Shown one piece after another: positions 45,312 to 57,532 of a stretch of DNA of 64,000 nucleotides. Below the pieces are notes generated by a model. It was not told where the DNA came from and made no database searches. It worked only from the letters and a program-made list of their open reading frames with translations. Every line of letters starts with the position of its first letter. The stretch's first letter is position 1. A program made the position numbers and the translations under genes. The DNA is taken from positions 532,441 to 596,440 of the forward strand of contig NZ_JABBFQ010000001.1 in the NCBI RefSeq assembly GCF_018494055.1, in the 5' to 3' direction. Source of the stretch: Rosenbergiella epipactidis. Its GTDB lineage: Bacteria > Pseudomonadota > Gammaproteobacteria > Enterobacterales > Enterobacteriaceae.

Positions 45312-45409
45312 TCCGGCGAAGGATCCTAATGGGGGGAGGCCGCCTGAGCAATAGTTTTTTATCACTTTGTTCAAGAAAGTTGCAGGCGACCCATGTCATC
45401 AGCAGAGGA

Positions 45410-45688
45410 TTAAGCGGTTTGCGTCATCAAGGGTGTAGAAGAGACGGCGACTCGGGCAAACTCATACTGTTTCAAAATCGATTTCGCATGATGGTAGAGC
45501 ACCTGCCCCGCATCCGTCGGAATAACGCCTCGTTTGGTACGGATCAACAGCTGTTGGTTAAACTCGCCCTCTAAGGTGGCCAACTGCTGACTGAGGGCCG
45601 GTTGCGCGATATGCAGGACTTCACTTGCACGAGTTAGGCTACCTGTGTCGACAATTTTCACAAAATATTTTAAGCGTCTTAGATTCAT
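45410..45688 (-). CDS. nac: Truncated nitrogen assimilation control protein Nac (LysR family)
   Basis: Residues 1 to about 83 follow enteric Nac very closely: MNLRRLKYFVKIVDTGSLTR, ASEVLHIAQPALSQQLATLE, QQLLIRTKRGVIPTDAGQVL. This is the whole winged helix-turn-helix and the linker helix. After that, nine unrelated residues (SSTPLMTQTA region) lead to a stop, so the 200-residue effector domain is gone; the ORF has 92 residues instead of about 305. Upstream, a sigma-54 promoter and an NtrC-like site persist, as expected for nac. From memory, work on Klebsiella NAC reported that roughly the first 100 residues suffice for DNA binding and activation, so this stub could still act. The cbl gene, next to nac in E. 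coli, is absent. Confidence 0.85.
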   Translation of the reverse strand: MNLRRLKYFVKIVDTGSLTRASEVLHIAQPALSQQLATLEGEFNQQLLIRTKRGVIPTDAGQVLYHHAKSILKQYEFARVAVSSTPLMTQTA

Positions 45689-45743
45689 GATTAACTCCTA
45701 CCAAGGATAAGTGGCGTGAGACTCGCCGCAAGTGAATCTAGTA

Positions 45744-45760
45744 AGCAATTATCAGGCCAA
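45744..45760 (-). promoter_or_regulatory. Sigma-54 promoter of the truncated nac
   Basis: On the minus strand TTGGCCTGATAATTGCT has the invariant GG and GC dinucleotides separated by exactly 10 bp, the -24/-12 signature of sigma-54 (TGGC-N8-TTGC type). It lies about 55 bp upstream of the nac start codon. Nac is known to be sigma-54 and NtrC dependent in enterics. Confidence 0.75.
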
Positions 45761-45822
45761 CCTGGCAAACCCCGTCTATACCCTACCCTTCTCCCTGAGG
45801 TTTCCTGCTTTACGCCACCGCT

Positions 45823-45841
45823 TTGCACTGTCGTGAAGCAA
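45823..45841 (-). promoter_or_regulatory. NtrC-like binding site upstream of nac
   Basis: TTGCACT-N5-GAAGCAA is a 19-bp dyad matching the NtrC pattern TTGCACC-N5-GGTGCAA in 6 of 7 and 5 of 7 half-site positions. It is centred about 75 bp upstream of the -24 element, a usual enhancer distance. A single half-site, TTGCACA, lies about 30 bp further upstream. Confidence 0.5.
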
Positions 45842-45932
45842 CGCCCAATCTTTTAGTGCAGTCCCGATTGCACACAGTCTACCCAGCTTGGTTATTTCGT
45901 CAGCAAACGCACTGAACGAAGGAAAAAGAGCT

Positions 45933-45961
45933 TTGACAAGTGCCCTGCGCAACACTATCAT
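45933..45961 (+). promoter_or_regulatory. Sigma-70 promoter of tRNA-Asn copy 2
   Basis: TTGACA, a 17-bp spacer and TATCAT end 21 nt before the tRNA. The segment from the -35 to the tRNA is nearly the same as at copy 1 (shared GTCTTCAGGACAAT), which points to a duplication. Confidence 0.88.
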
Positions 45962-45982
45962 CTGCCCGGTCTTCAGGACAAT

Positions 45983-46058
45983 TCCTCTGTAGTTCAGTCG
46001 GTAGAACGGCGGACTGTTAATCCGTATGTCACTGGTTCGAGTCCAGTCAGAGGAGCCA
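45983..46058 (+). tRNA. tRNA-Asn(GTT), copy 2
   Basis: A 76-nt gene identical to copy 1, with anticodon GTT and encoded CCA. It stands between the truncated nac and lacI. Confidence 0.98.
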
Positions 46059-46066
46059 AATTTAAG

Positions 46067-46097
46067 AAGCCCGCTATCGCAAGATAGCGGGCTTTTT
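46067..46097 (+). terminator. Terminator of tRNA-Asn copy 2
   Basis: AAGCCCGCTATC and GATAGCGGGCTT form a 12-bp stem with a GCAA tetraloop and a TTTTT end. Confidence 0.93.
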
Positions 46098-46281
46098 GCT
46101 ATATCGAAATCACCACGCTAGTCAGTAAAACACCTAGGGCGACTGTATAATCGCACGATACTCCTCAGCAGCCCCTTCGATACCGTTCTCTCTTACCGCA
46201 ACTGACTACAGTAATTTCCCCGCTTTTATGCTAAAAGGATCTGCATAGACTGAGGCTCGATATTTTACGTGAGAATGGATT

Positions 46282-47358
46282 ATGACAAAGAGAGCGGTTA
46301 CCCTTTACGACGTTGCCCGTGAAGCGGGTGTGTCCTACCAGACTGTCTCCCGTGTCATTAATCAGTCGGCCAATGTATCGAACGAAACGCGTCAACGCGT
46401 CTTCCAAGCCATTAATCAGCTGCATTACGTGCCCAATAAAGTGGCTCAGCAACTGGCGGGGAAACTCAGTCAAACCCTTGGTCTGGCAACCACCAGCCTT
46501 GCTTTACATGCCCCGTCACAAATTGCTGCCGCGGTAAAAGCCCGAGCGTCTGAAGAACACTATAATACGGTCATCTCGATGGTGGATACCCTTCAGCCAC
46601 AGGCTATTTTTGATGCCGTTAAACAGCTCCTTGCACAGCGGGTTGATGGCATCATCATTAATCTTCCGCTTAGTGATGCGTTGGCCACGTCGATACGTCA
46701 ATTAGCCCCAAACATCCCGATGCTGTTTAACGATGTTTCGCCGACCTGTACCGCGCATTACGTTATTTTCGATCCCAGCCGAGGCAGCGCGCTCACAATC
46801 GATCATCTGGTGGCATTAGGACACACAGACATTATCTTAGTGACCGGCCCCTCCGACTCTATTTCGGCAACGCTACGCGCTGACAGCGCCCGCACGCAAT
46901 TGAATCGTCACCAGTTAGCGCCGGTGCTAACGATAGCCGGTGACTGGAGCGCGAAATCAGGGTTCGACGCAATAACCTTTGCGATGATGCAAAAGAAACG
47001 TTTCACCGCCGTGGTCGTCGCCAATGATCAAATGGCGCTCGGTGCGCTGCGTGCGCTCACTGAAGCCGGGTTTAGTGTACCAGACGAAATCTCGGTGACA
47101 GGCTATGACGATACTTCAGATAGTGCTTTTTTTACCCCACCCCTCACCACCGTTCAGCAGAATTTTTCACAATTAGGCCAAGTCAGTGTTGAGCAACTTC
47201 TCCGCTTAATTTCGGGCGCCACCGACTGCCAGCATGTGCTTCCCGTAAGCTTAATTGAGCGCGATACCGTCGCATCGGCTCACGCCACGCCCCCCTCGGC
47301 CAAACAGCTGGCACGTCAACTTAAGAAACTCGCACTGCAACTCGAGCATTTCTCATAA
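46282..47358 (+). CDS. lacI: Lac repressor LacI
   Basis: This is the tetrameric repressor of the lac genes. The recognition helix region VTLYDVAREAGVSYQTVSRV is identical to E. coli LacI at the operator-contacting YQ-x-x-R positions, and the hinge VPNKVAQQLAGK is conserved. Inducer-pocket stretches SSLALHAPSQI-like TSLALHAPSQIAAAVKARA, VANDQMALGALRALTEAG, SVTGYDDTSDSAFFTPPLTT and the C-terminal leucine-rich tetramerisation helix (KQLARQLKKLALQLEHF) are all present. It has 358 residues (360 in E. coli) and lies directly upstream of lacZ in the same direction. Confidence 0.96.
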   Translation: MTKRAVTLYDVAREAGVSYQTVSRVINQSANVSNETRQRVFQAINQLHYVPNKVAQQLAGKLSQTLGLATTSLALHAPSQIAAAVKARASEEHYNTVISMVDTLQPQAIFDAVKQLLAQRVDGIIINLPLSDALATSIRQLAPNIPMLFNDVSPTCTAHYVIFDPSRGSALTIDHLVALGHTDIILVTGPSDSISATLRADSARTQLNRHQLAPVLTIAGDWSAKSGFDAITFAMMQKKRFTAVVVANDQMALGALRALTEAGFSVPDEISVTGYDDTSDSAFFTPPLTTVQQNFSQLGQVSVEQLLRLISGATDCQHVLPVSLIERDTVASAHATPPSAKQLARQLKKLALQLEHFS

Positions 47359-47380
47359 TAGGGGCAGTAGTCGCTCTTTC

Positions 47381-47396
47381 TGTGATTCGCCTCACG
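47381..47396 (+). promoter_or_regulatory. CRP-binding site of the lac promoter
   Basis: TGTGA-N6-TCACG matches the consensus TGTGA-N6-TCACA at 9 of 10 positions. Its centre is about 61 bp before the expected transcription start, the class I position found in E. coli lac. Confidence 0.8.
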
Positions 47397-47404
47397 ATGA
47401 ATAA

Positions 47405-51800
<4,396 letters not shown>

Positions 51801-51806
51801 GGAACT

Positions 51807-51830
51807 TACCCGCCATCGCGGTGGCGGGTA
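51807..51830 (+). terminator. Hairpin after lacY
   Basis: TACCCGCCA and TGGCGGGTA pair over 9 bp, 6 nt after the lacY stop. There is no T-run, so this is a transcript-end structure of uncertain strength. Confidence 0.55.
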
Positions 51831-51938
51831 GGGATTGATAGCACCTAAGGTTAAGGATAAGAAGATTTTCGCTTCTCACCGATTCAAACCCGCTCTACAC
51901 TTACCTTTTGCCCAGATCATCCTTATAAGGACGCTTAA

Positions 51939-53048
51939 ATGAAATCACGTGCTGCGGTCGCTTTTGCTCCCAATCAACCTTTAAAAATTGTCGAGATCGA
52001 TGTCGAGGCGCCGAAAAAAGGCGAAGTATTGATTAAAAATACCCATACCGGTGTCTGCCATACCGATGCGTTTACCTTATCAGGAGAAGATCCTGAGGGC
52101 TTATTCCCGGTTGTGCTCGGCCACGAAGGCGCGGGTATTGTGATTGAAGTCGGTGAAGGGGTCACCAGCGTTAAACCGGGCGATCATGTTATCCCGCTTT
52201 ATACCGCAGAGTGTGGCGAGTGTGAGTTCTGCCAATCCGGAAAAACTAACCTGTGTGTCGCCGTTCGTGAGACCCAAGGCAAAGGCGTTATGCCAGACGG
52301 CACCAGCCGTTTCTCCTATCAAGGTCAGCCTCTCTATCATTACATGGGCTGTTCGACCTTCAGTGAATATTCAGTGGTGGCAGAAGTCTCTTTGGCTAAA
52401 ATCACGCCAGAGGCAAATCATGAGCAAGTCTGTTTACTTGGCTGCGGCGTTACTACCGGTATTGGTGCCGTCCATAATACCGCTAAAGTACAACCGGGCG
52501 ACTCTGTCGCAGTCTTCGGGTTAGGGGCTATCGGTTTGGCAGTGATCCAGGGGGCTCGACAAGCTCAAGCGGGAAAAATTATCGCCATCGATACCAATCC
52601 CGGTAAATTTGCCTTGGCGACCCAATTCGGTGCGACCGAATGTATTAACCCCAAAGACCATGATAAATCGATCAAAGATGTTCTGTTAGAAAAGAACAAG
52701 TGGGGTATCGACCATACTTTCGAATGTATCGGTAATGTCGACGTGATGCGCCAAGCTTTAGAAAGTGCCCACCGTGGCTGGGGTCAGTCGATCATTATCG
52801 GTGTGGCGGGCGCAGGGAAAGAGATTTCTACCCGTCCTTTCCAACTCGTGACGGGACGCAGCTGGAAAGGCTCGGCATTTGGCGGCGTGAAAGGACGTAG
52901 TCAATTGCCCGATATGGTGAAGCAAGCCATGACCGGCAAGATCGATCTCGCCCCCTTCGTGACCCATACCCTGAGCTTGGATGAGATTAACCAAGCCTTC
53001 GATCTGATGCACGAAGGTAAATCTATCCGTACCGTAATTCGTTATTAA
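51939..53048 (+). CDS. frmA: S-(hydroxymethyl)glutathione dehydrogenase FrmA (class III alcohol dehydrogenase)
   Basis: FrmA oxidises the glutathione adduct of formaldehyde with NAD+. It has 369 residues, like E. coli. The catalytic zinc ligands lie in TGVCHTDAF and GHEGAG. The structural zinc is held by the four cysteines of [15 protein letters not shown], and the NAD motif is [16 protein letters not shown] precedes the start. No frmR lies upstream, unlike E. coli. Confidence 0.96.
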   Translation: MKSRAAVAFAPNQPLKIVEIDVEAPKKGEVLIKNTHTGVCHTDAFTLSGEDPEGLFPVVLGHEGAGIVIEVGEGVTSVKPGDHVIPLYTAECGECEFCQSGKTNLCVAVRETQGKGVMPDGTSRFSYQGQPLYHYMGCSTFSEYSVVAEVSLAKITPEANHEQVCLLGCGVTTGIGAVHNTAKVQPGDSVAVFGLGAIGLAVIQGARQAQAGKIIAIDTNPGKFALATQFGATECINPKDHDKSIKDVLLEKNKWGIDHTFECIGNVDVMRQALESAHRGWGQSIIIGVAGAGKEISTRPFQLVTGRSWKGSAFGGVKGRSQLPDMVKQAMTGKIDLAPFVTHTLSLDEINQAFDLMHEGKSIRTVIRY

Positions 53049-53057
53049 GGGGAAGAG

Positions 53058-53903
53058 ATGGCTACCGATTCACTGACCCGCCTAGAACGCCATGCGAGCT
53101 TTGGCGGATGGCAGGAGGTGTGGCAACACACCTCGGAGACCCTAGACTGTGAGATGAAGTTTGCGGTCTATTTGCCACCGCAAGCTGCGCATCAGTCGGT
53201 TCCGGTTCTATATTGGTTATCCGGTCTGACCTGTTCCGAGCAAAACCTGATCACTAAAGCCGGTTTTCAACGTTATGCCGCCGAGCTCGGTATGATGGTC
53301 GTGGCAATCGATACCAGTCCACGGGGCGAACAGGTGGCGGATGATGATGCCTGGGATCTCGGTCAAGGCGCTGGATTTTATCTCAACGCGACGCAACAGC
53401 CTTGGGCCAGCCATTACGCAATGTACGACTATTTAACCAAAGAGATCCCAACACTTATTGGCGCGCATTTTCCCAGCAACGGTCGCCAAGCGATCGCGGG
53501 TCACTCGATGGGCGGGCACGGTGCCTTAATGGTCGCACTCAATAACCCTGGCCGTTTTGAGAGTGTTTCGGCTTTTGCGCCAATTGTTGCCCCCAGTCAG
53601 GTCCCTTGGGGGCAGAAGGCATTTACCGCCTATCTGGGAAGCGACAGCCACTTGTGGCAGCAGTGGGACAGTGTGTCATTAGTCGAGCAAGGGCACACAC
53701 TTCCCGTGACCCTAATCGACCAAGGACTTGCTGACCCTTTCTATCCCCAACAACTCACTACCGAGTTACTGGAATCGGCTTGTCAGGCACGCGCGCTACC
53801 GGTCACCTTCCGCTATCACCCGGATTATGACCATAGCTATTACTTTATCAGCGCGTTTATCGAGGATCATATACGCTTCCACGCCAAGGCGTTAATGGCG
53901 TAG
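53058..53903 (+). CDS. frmB: S-formylglutathione hydrolase FrmB
   Basis: FrmB is an alpha/beta-hydrolase (esterase D type) that releases formate from S-formylglutathione. The nucleophile elbow is GHSMGGHGA, with the acid Asp in DQGLADPF and His in PDYDHSYYF. It has 281 residues and lies 9 nt after frmA, so the two complete the detoxification route. A 9-bp hairpin (53918-53948, AGCAGAGTG/CACTCTGCT) follows the stop. Confidence 0.95.
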   Translation: MATDSLTRLERHASFGGWQEVWQHTSETLDCEMKFAVYLPPQAAHQSVPVLYWLSGLTCSEQNLITKAGFQRYAAELGMMVVAIDTSPRGEQVADDDAWDLGQGAGFYLNATQQPWASHYAMYDYLTKEIPTLIGAHFPSNGRQAIAGHSMGGHGALMVALNNPGRFESVSAFAPIVAPSQVPWGQKAFTAYLGSDSHLWQQWDSVSLVEQGHTLPVTLIDQGLADPFYPQQLTTELLESACQARALPVTFRYHPDYDHSYYFISAFIEDHIRFHAKALMA

Positions 53904-53988
53904 ATCGTTGTATCCTGAGCAGAGTGTTGAGTTATTCATCACTCTGCTGATAAAAACGGCAATCAGACAAGCCCAGTCAATTTTTATT

Positions 53989-54017
53989 TTGACAAGCCTG
54001 CGAGCAAGCCGTATATT
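53989..54017 (+). promoter_or_regulatory. Sigma-70 promoter of tRNA-Asn copy 3
   Basis: TTGACA, a 17-bp spacer and TATATT end 14 nt before the tRNA. The flanking sequence differs from that of copies 1 and 2. Confidence 0.88.
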
Positions 54018-54031
54018 ACGCACCAAGCAAT

Positions 54032-54107
54032 TCCTCTGTAGTTCAGTCGGTAGAACGGCGGACTGTTAATCCGTATGTCACTGGTTCGAGTCCAGTCAGA
54101 GGAGCCA
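54032..54107 (+). tRNA. tRNA-Asn(GTT), copy 3
   Basis: A 76-nt gene identical to copies 1 and 2, with anticodon GTT and encoded CCA. It forms the boundary between conserved core genes and the AT-richer adhesin locus. Confidence 0.98.
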
Positions 54108-54115
54108 AATTTAAG

Positions 54116-54147
54116 AAACCCGTTATCGCAAGATAGCGGGTTTTTTC
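54116..54147 (+). terminator. Terminator of tRNA-Asn copy 3
   Basis: AAACCCGTTATC and GATAGCGGGTTT pair with a GCAA tetraloop and end in a T-run. One G-U pair distinguishes it from the copy 2 terminator. Confidence 0.9.
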
Positions 54148-54646
54148 TGTATGGAGTCCTATGACTAATCCATGCTATACGACTTAACTAGTAGGTTAGA
54201 CAACGGTAATTATTATATACAGCTTTTATCTTTCTTTTCAGAATTGCTAAACCGATGACCTGTAAAAGTTGAATCGCAGCTATTTAGTGAAAAACTGACT
54301 GGCCATAACTGAAAATTAAAAACTAATCTATCGAATTCTTACAACGAAAGCTTATTTTATCTTTATCAACTCTAGAATTATTTAATTTCATCTGCTATCT
54401 GATAAATAAAAACAGAGGTCAAGCTTTACTAACGTTAAAGATATAATTGGTACCTTGTTGTTGTCTGGGCAGGAAACGATTCTACTTCGATATGTGTTTC
54501 AAACAGGGTAATCAAGTAAGTTCCAGGTGATCGCTGCTAATGGGTTTATGCTACCGCCTATCCTAATATCTACAAATATTCTGACGTGTAGAGTTAACCA
54601 AGTCACCGATCTAAAAGACCGGTGCTTGAAGCGATAATAGTTATGA
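54148..54646. other. AT-rich gene-free stretch between tRNA-Asn and the adhesin locus
   Basis: Nearly 500 bp have no credible ORF. Near the right end CACCGATC and GACCGGTG (54604-54624) form an imperfect 8-bp stem that may end the minus-strand secretion operon. No integrase or attachment repeat of the tRNA 3' end was seen here. Confidence 0.6.
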
Positions 54647-56248
54647 TTACTCGTTGATACCAATCCATTTAAAAATTTGCGAAGAGAGGGTCAGGTAGTT
54701 CGCTGCAGCATTGAAAGCACTATAGCGCGTCTGAATTTCAGTGATCTGATTGTTGAAATAAGAGCTTTCCGCGGTTAGGACATCGAGTAACGGTCTTTTA
54801 CCCAGGTAATACCACTGCTGATAAAACATATCTCTAACTTGATCGTTTTCCCTAGTAAGCTGGGCATATTCTTTTGCACGGCTAAGACCAGAATCATAAA
54901 GATGTGCATAGTTACGCAGTTGATTCTCAATTTCTAGGCGATCGGTATCAAGTGCCATTTTACTTGCATTAGCTCGAGCTAGAGCCGCATTGGCGCTGGC
55001 TCGAGTTGAGCCACCACTAAAAATATCCCACTGCAAATTGATCCCAGTCTGCCATGCATCCTCACGCCCATCATTATCTTTTGCGGTACTCTTACTAATT
55101 ACCCAGTTTACTCTTGGATACATCGCACTATTCGCTGCATCAGCTTGATGTATTGAAGATTGATAGTCTTGATAATCCGCTTTTAATTTAGGGTGATCAA
55201 TGACCACATTGTCTAAATTGGAGTTATCAATATTGACCGCCTTGAAGTTAAATATAGCTGGTAGATGAATACGATGACCAATTAGCCTGATGATGGCTAT
55301 CTGAGTATCTTCTAGCTGTTTTTCAATATTGACCACATTAGTGTCGGCCTCAACTTTCCGGGCACGGGCTTGTACCAAGTCACTGCCGCGGCCCTGATCG
55401 CTTTGAACAATTTCAGAAATCATATTGGTAAGCTTGGACATCCGTGCCGAGAATTGGTGTGCCACACTGAGTTCTTCCTGATATTGACTCAACTGAATGA
55501 GCAATTGTAATAAATTACCTGCAATCTGTATCCGCGTCAGCTGTAATTTATATCCGGTTGATTTTTCAGTATCTTCTGCTGCTTTTGTTTTTGCAGCGGT
55601 TTCACCGAAATCGTAGAGATTCGTTGTAACATTAACCGCGGTAGAAGCATCGGAAGAGTATTTATTGGAACGGCTCCCCCCCCCAATATTCGCCATGGGA
55701 CTTTGTCCCGATATGGAGACCTGAGGCCATCGTTGGCCCTTTACTTGGTCAACATCATAACCTGCAGCAATATTATCAGCCTGCTTTCCTTTAATCTCTG
55801 GGCTATAATTAAGGGCTTCGAGCACTAAATTCTTAATAGACAATGGAGAACCAACAGAAGACGCTGGCATTACTTTAACGTTCGAATCCCGCAGCGTCCT
55901 AAGCCCGTCAGGCTGAACAATATTGTCCTTAACCTCAGCAGCAGATAACGACTTTCCAGTAGGCGTTTTAGATGAAATAATTTCAGTCGCTGATAATGGG
56001 CCATTATTCAAGTTTATAGAAGGTGAGTTCTCACTTTCATTTTTGGGTTGCAACGTAATTTTTTCCGACCCCAACGATGCAGTTTCATTTTGTTTCTCGA
56101 CAAGGTTATTCTGCTTTGGGGCATCTCTATCGAGACGAGTGGGCGACTTAATTGGCGTAAATTGCAGAAGATCTTCACTTGCGTAAACCTTTACGCAGAG
56201 CGCTAAAGCGTAAAAACCAAGTGATATACCTATAACTATATTTTTCAT
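54647..56248 (-). CDS. TolC-family outer membrane channel of a type I secretion system
   Basis: TolC-type trimeric channels complete type I export. A signal peptide (about 1-23, ending VYAS) precedes an unusual 110-120 residue Asn/Ser/Pro-rich extension of low complexity. The channel domain then starts near LSIKNLVLEALNYSPEIKGK and shows the family pattern of paired outer membrane strands and long helices (GQRWPQVSISGQ, NLYDFGETAAKTKAAE, YPRVNWVISKS, GINLQWDIFSGGSTRASANA). It has 533 residues, longer than TolC (493). It is the last gene of the locus, 18 nt after the adaptor gene. In function it resembles LapE/BapB-type channels. Confidence 0.88.
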   Translation of the reverse strand: MKNIVIGISLGFYALALCVKVYASEDLLQFTPIKSPTRLDRDAPKQNNLVEKQNETASLGSEKITLQPKNESENSPSINLNNGPLSATEIISSKTPTGKSLSAAEVKDNIVQPDGLRTLRDSNVKVMPASSVGSPLSIKNLVLEALNYSPEIKGKQADNIAAGYDVDQVKGQRWPQVSISGQSPMANIGGGSRSNKYSSDASTAVNVTTNLYDFGETAAKTKAAEDTEKSTGYKLQLTRIQIAGNLLQLLIQLSQYQEELSVAHQFSARMSKLTNMISEIVQSDQGRGSDLVQARARKVEADTNVVNIEKQLEDTQIAIIRLIGHRIHLPAIFNFKAVNIDNSNLDNVVIDHPKLKADYQDYQSSIHQADAANSAMYPRVNWVISKSTAKDNDGREDAWQTGINLQWDIFSGGSTRASANAALARANASKMALDTDRLEIENQLRNYAHLYDSGLSRAKEYAQLTRENDQVRDMFYQQWYYLGKRPLLDVLTAESSYFNNQITEIQTRYSAFNAAANYLTLSSQIFKWIGINE

Positions 56249-56266
56249 TGTTATCTCAAATCAATC

Positions 56267-57532
56267 CTAACGCTCACGAAATGCTTCTCTTGCCTTAAGA
56301 ACAGGCTTTAAGAGATAACTGAGGATCGTTTTCTCTCCAGTACGAATTTCAACCGATGCAATCATTCCCGGAATGATTGGAAACACTTTATTTTTGACGC
56401 GTAATTCCGATTTATCGGTACGGATGTACACCCGATAATAAGTAGTATCTCTCTCACCCTGGCGAGTGGGTTTATCATCTTTAATTGTGTCCGCACTGAT
56501 ATTTTGAACTTTTCCTTTTAACCCACCATAAATAGAGTAGTCATACGCGGTGATCTTTACCATTGCAGGTTGACCTGGATGTAGGAAGGCTACGTCAGCA
56601 GGTTTTATTTTAGCTTCGACCAATAATTGATCTTCTAAGGGGATAACCGACATGATCTCACCACCTTGTGGGATGACTCCCCCTACTGTAGTAACTTTAA
56701 TGTTATTAATCGTTCCATGTACTGGTGAGAGAACCGTCGTGCGTTTAACAATATCTTCCCTGCCTTCAACTTGTGCTTGGGTCTGCGCAAGCTCAGTCTC
56801 CATTTTATTTAAATCAGCATTCGCATCTGAACGGAACTTATTTTGTCTCTCAGTAATTTGTAAAGTAAAGTCGTTGGCCTGCCGCCTCATCCGCAATAGT
56901 TCAACTTCTGAAATTAATCCCTTTTTCATCAAAGGTTCAGAAAGGTTAATTTCATCTTGTGCCAAATTATAACTTTTTCGTAGGGAGCTTACGCCTTCAT
57001 CCAGCGTCTGTTTCTGAGCTAAATAGGCTTGGGTTTCGTTATGAATAACCTCTGGGAACGCTTTGACATCATCTGGAAATACCAACGGTATATTGAAAGC
57101 CTCAGCCCGTAAACGAGCGATCATTCCCTTTAAGCCAATAATTTTAGAGATGCCTTCTTTATATGAAGTATCTGCACGGGTCGGATCAATTTTTGCCAAA
57201 ACTGTCCCAATATCGACAATATCTCCTTCACGAACTAGTAATTGTGAAAGAATGCCCCCTTCAAGACTTTGGATAATCTGTTCACGTTGCACGGGAATAA
57301 CAGTTCCTTCACCTACAGTGACCTCTTCAACCTGCGTAAATTTAGCCCAGACCAAGGTCACAATAATAATGGCTGCGATTAGGTATAACAATATAAGACT
57401 TACTGGTGTCTTCTGGATAATCAGTGCAGCTTGCATATCGTTGATGAATTCAAGCTCATGAGCAGAGAGCTGTTTATCTTCAGGTTGATTATCGCGTTTA
57501 TGTTTTTTCCAAAAAATGAGAAAGTTTTTCAT
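56267..57532 (-). CDS. HlyD/LapC-type periplasmic adaptor of the type I secretion system
   Basis: The adaptor (membrane fusion protein) bridges the ABC transporter and the outer membrane channel. It has a cytoplasmic N-terminus of about 55 residues, one membrane helix (about 43-65), a biotinyl-lipoyl half motif (LEGGILSQLLVREGDIVDIG, then VLAKIDPTRADTS), a long coiled-coil hairpin (about 110-260) and the returning lipoyl and beta-barrel part (SPVHGTINNIKVTTVGGVIP, IPGMIASVEIRTGEKTILSY). It has 421 residues and overlaps the transporter gene by 4 nt, so the two are translationally coupled. Confidence 0.92.
   Translation of the reverse strand: MKNFLIFWKKHKRDNQPEDKQLSAHELEFINDMQAALIIQKTPVSLILLYLIAAIIIVTLVWAKFTQVEEVTVGEGTVIPVQREQIIQSLEGGILSQLLVREGDIVDIGTVLAKIDPTRADTSYKEGISKIIGLKGMIARLRAEAFNIPLVFPDDVKAFPEVIHNETQAYLAQKQTLDEGVSSLRKSYNLAQDEINLSEPLMKKGLISEVELLRMRRQANDFTLQITERQNKFRSDANADLNKMETELAQTQAQVEGREDIVKRTTVLSPVHGTINNIKVTTVGGVIPQGGEIMSVIPLEDQLLVEAKIKPADVAFLHPGQPAMVKITAYDYSIYGGLKGKVQNISADTIKDDKPTRQGERDTTYYRVYIRTDKSELRVKNKVFPIIPGMIASVEIRTGEKTILSYLLKPVLKAREAFRER

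Noticed and set aside
45776..45961. Minus-strand 61-codon ORF upstream of nac
   Set aside because: It overlaps the nac control region, has no family features and no ribosome binding site of note; it is probably chance.
54108..54646. Boundary after tRNA-Asn copy 3 considered as an integrated island with an integrase
   Set aside because: No integrase and no repeat of the tRNA 3' end was seen up to the secretion genes; AT-richness alone does not prove an island.
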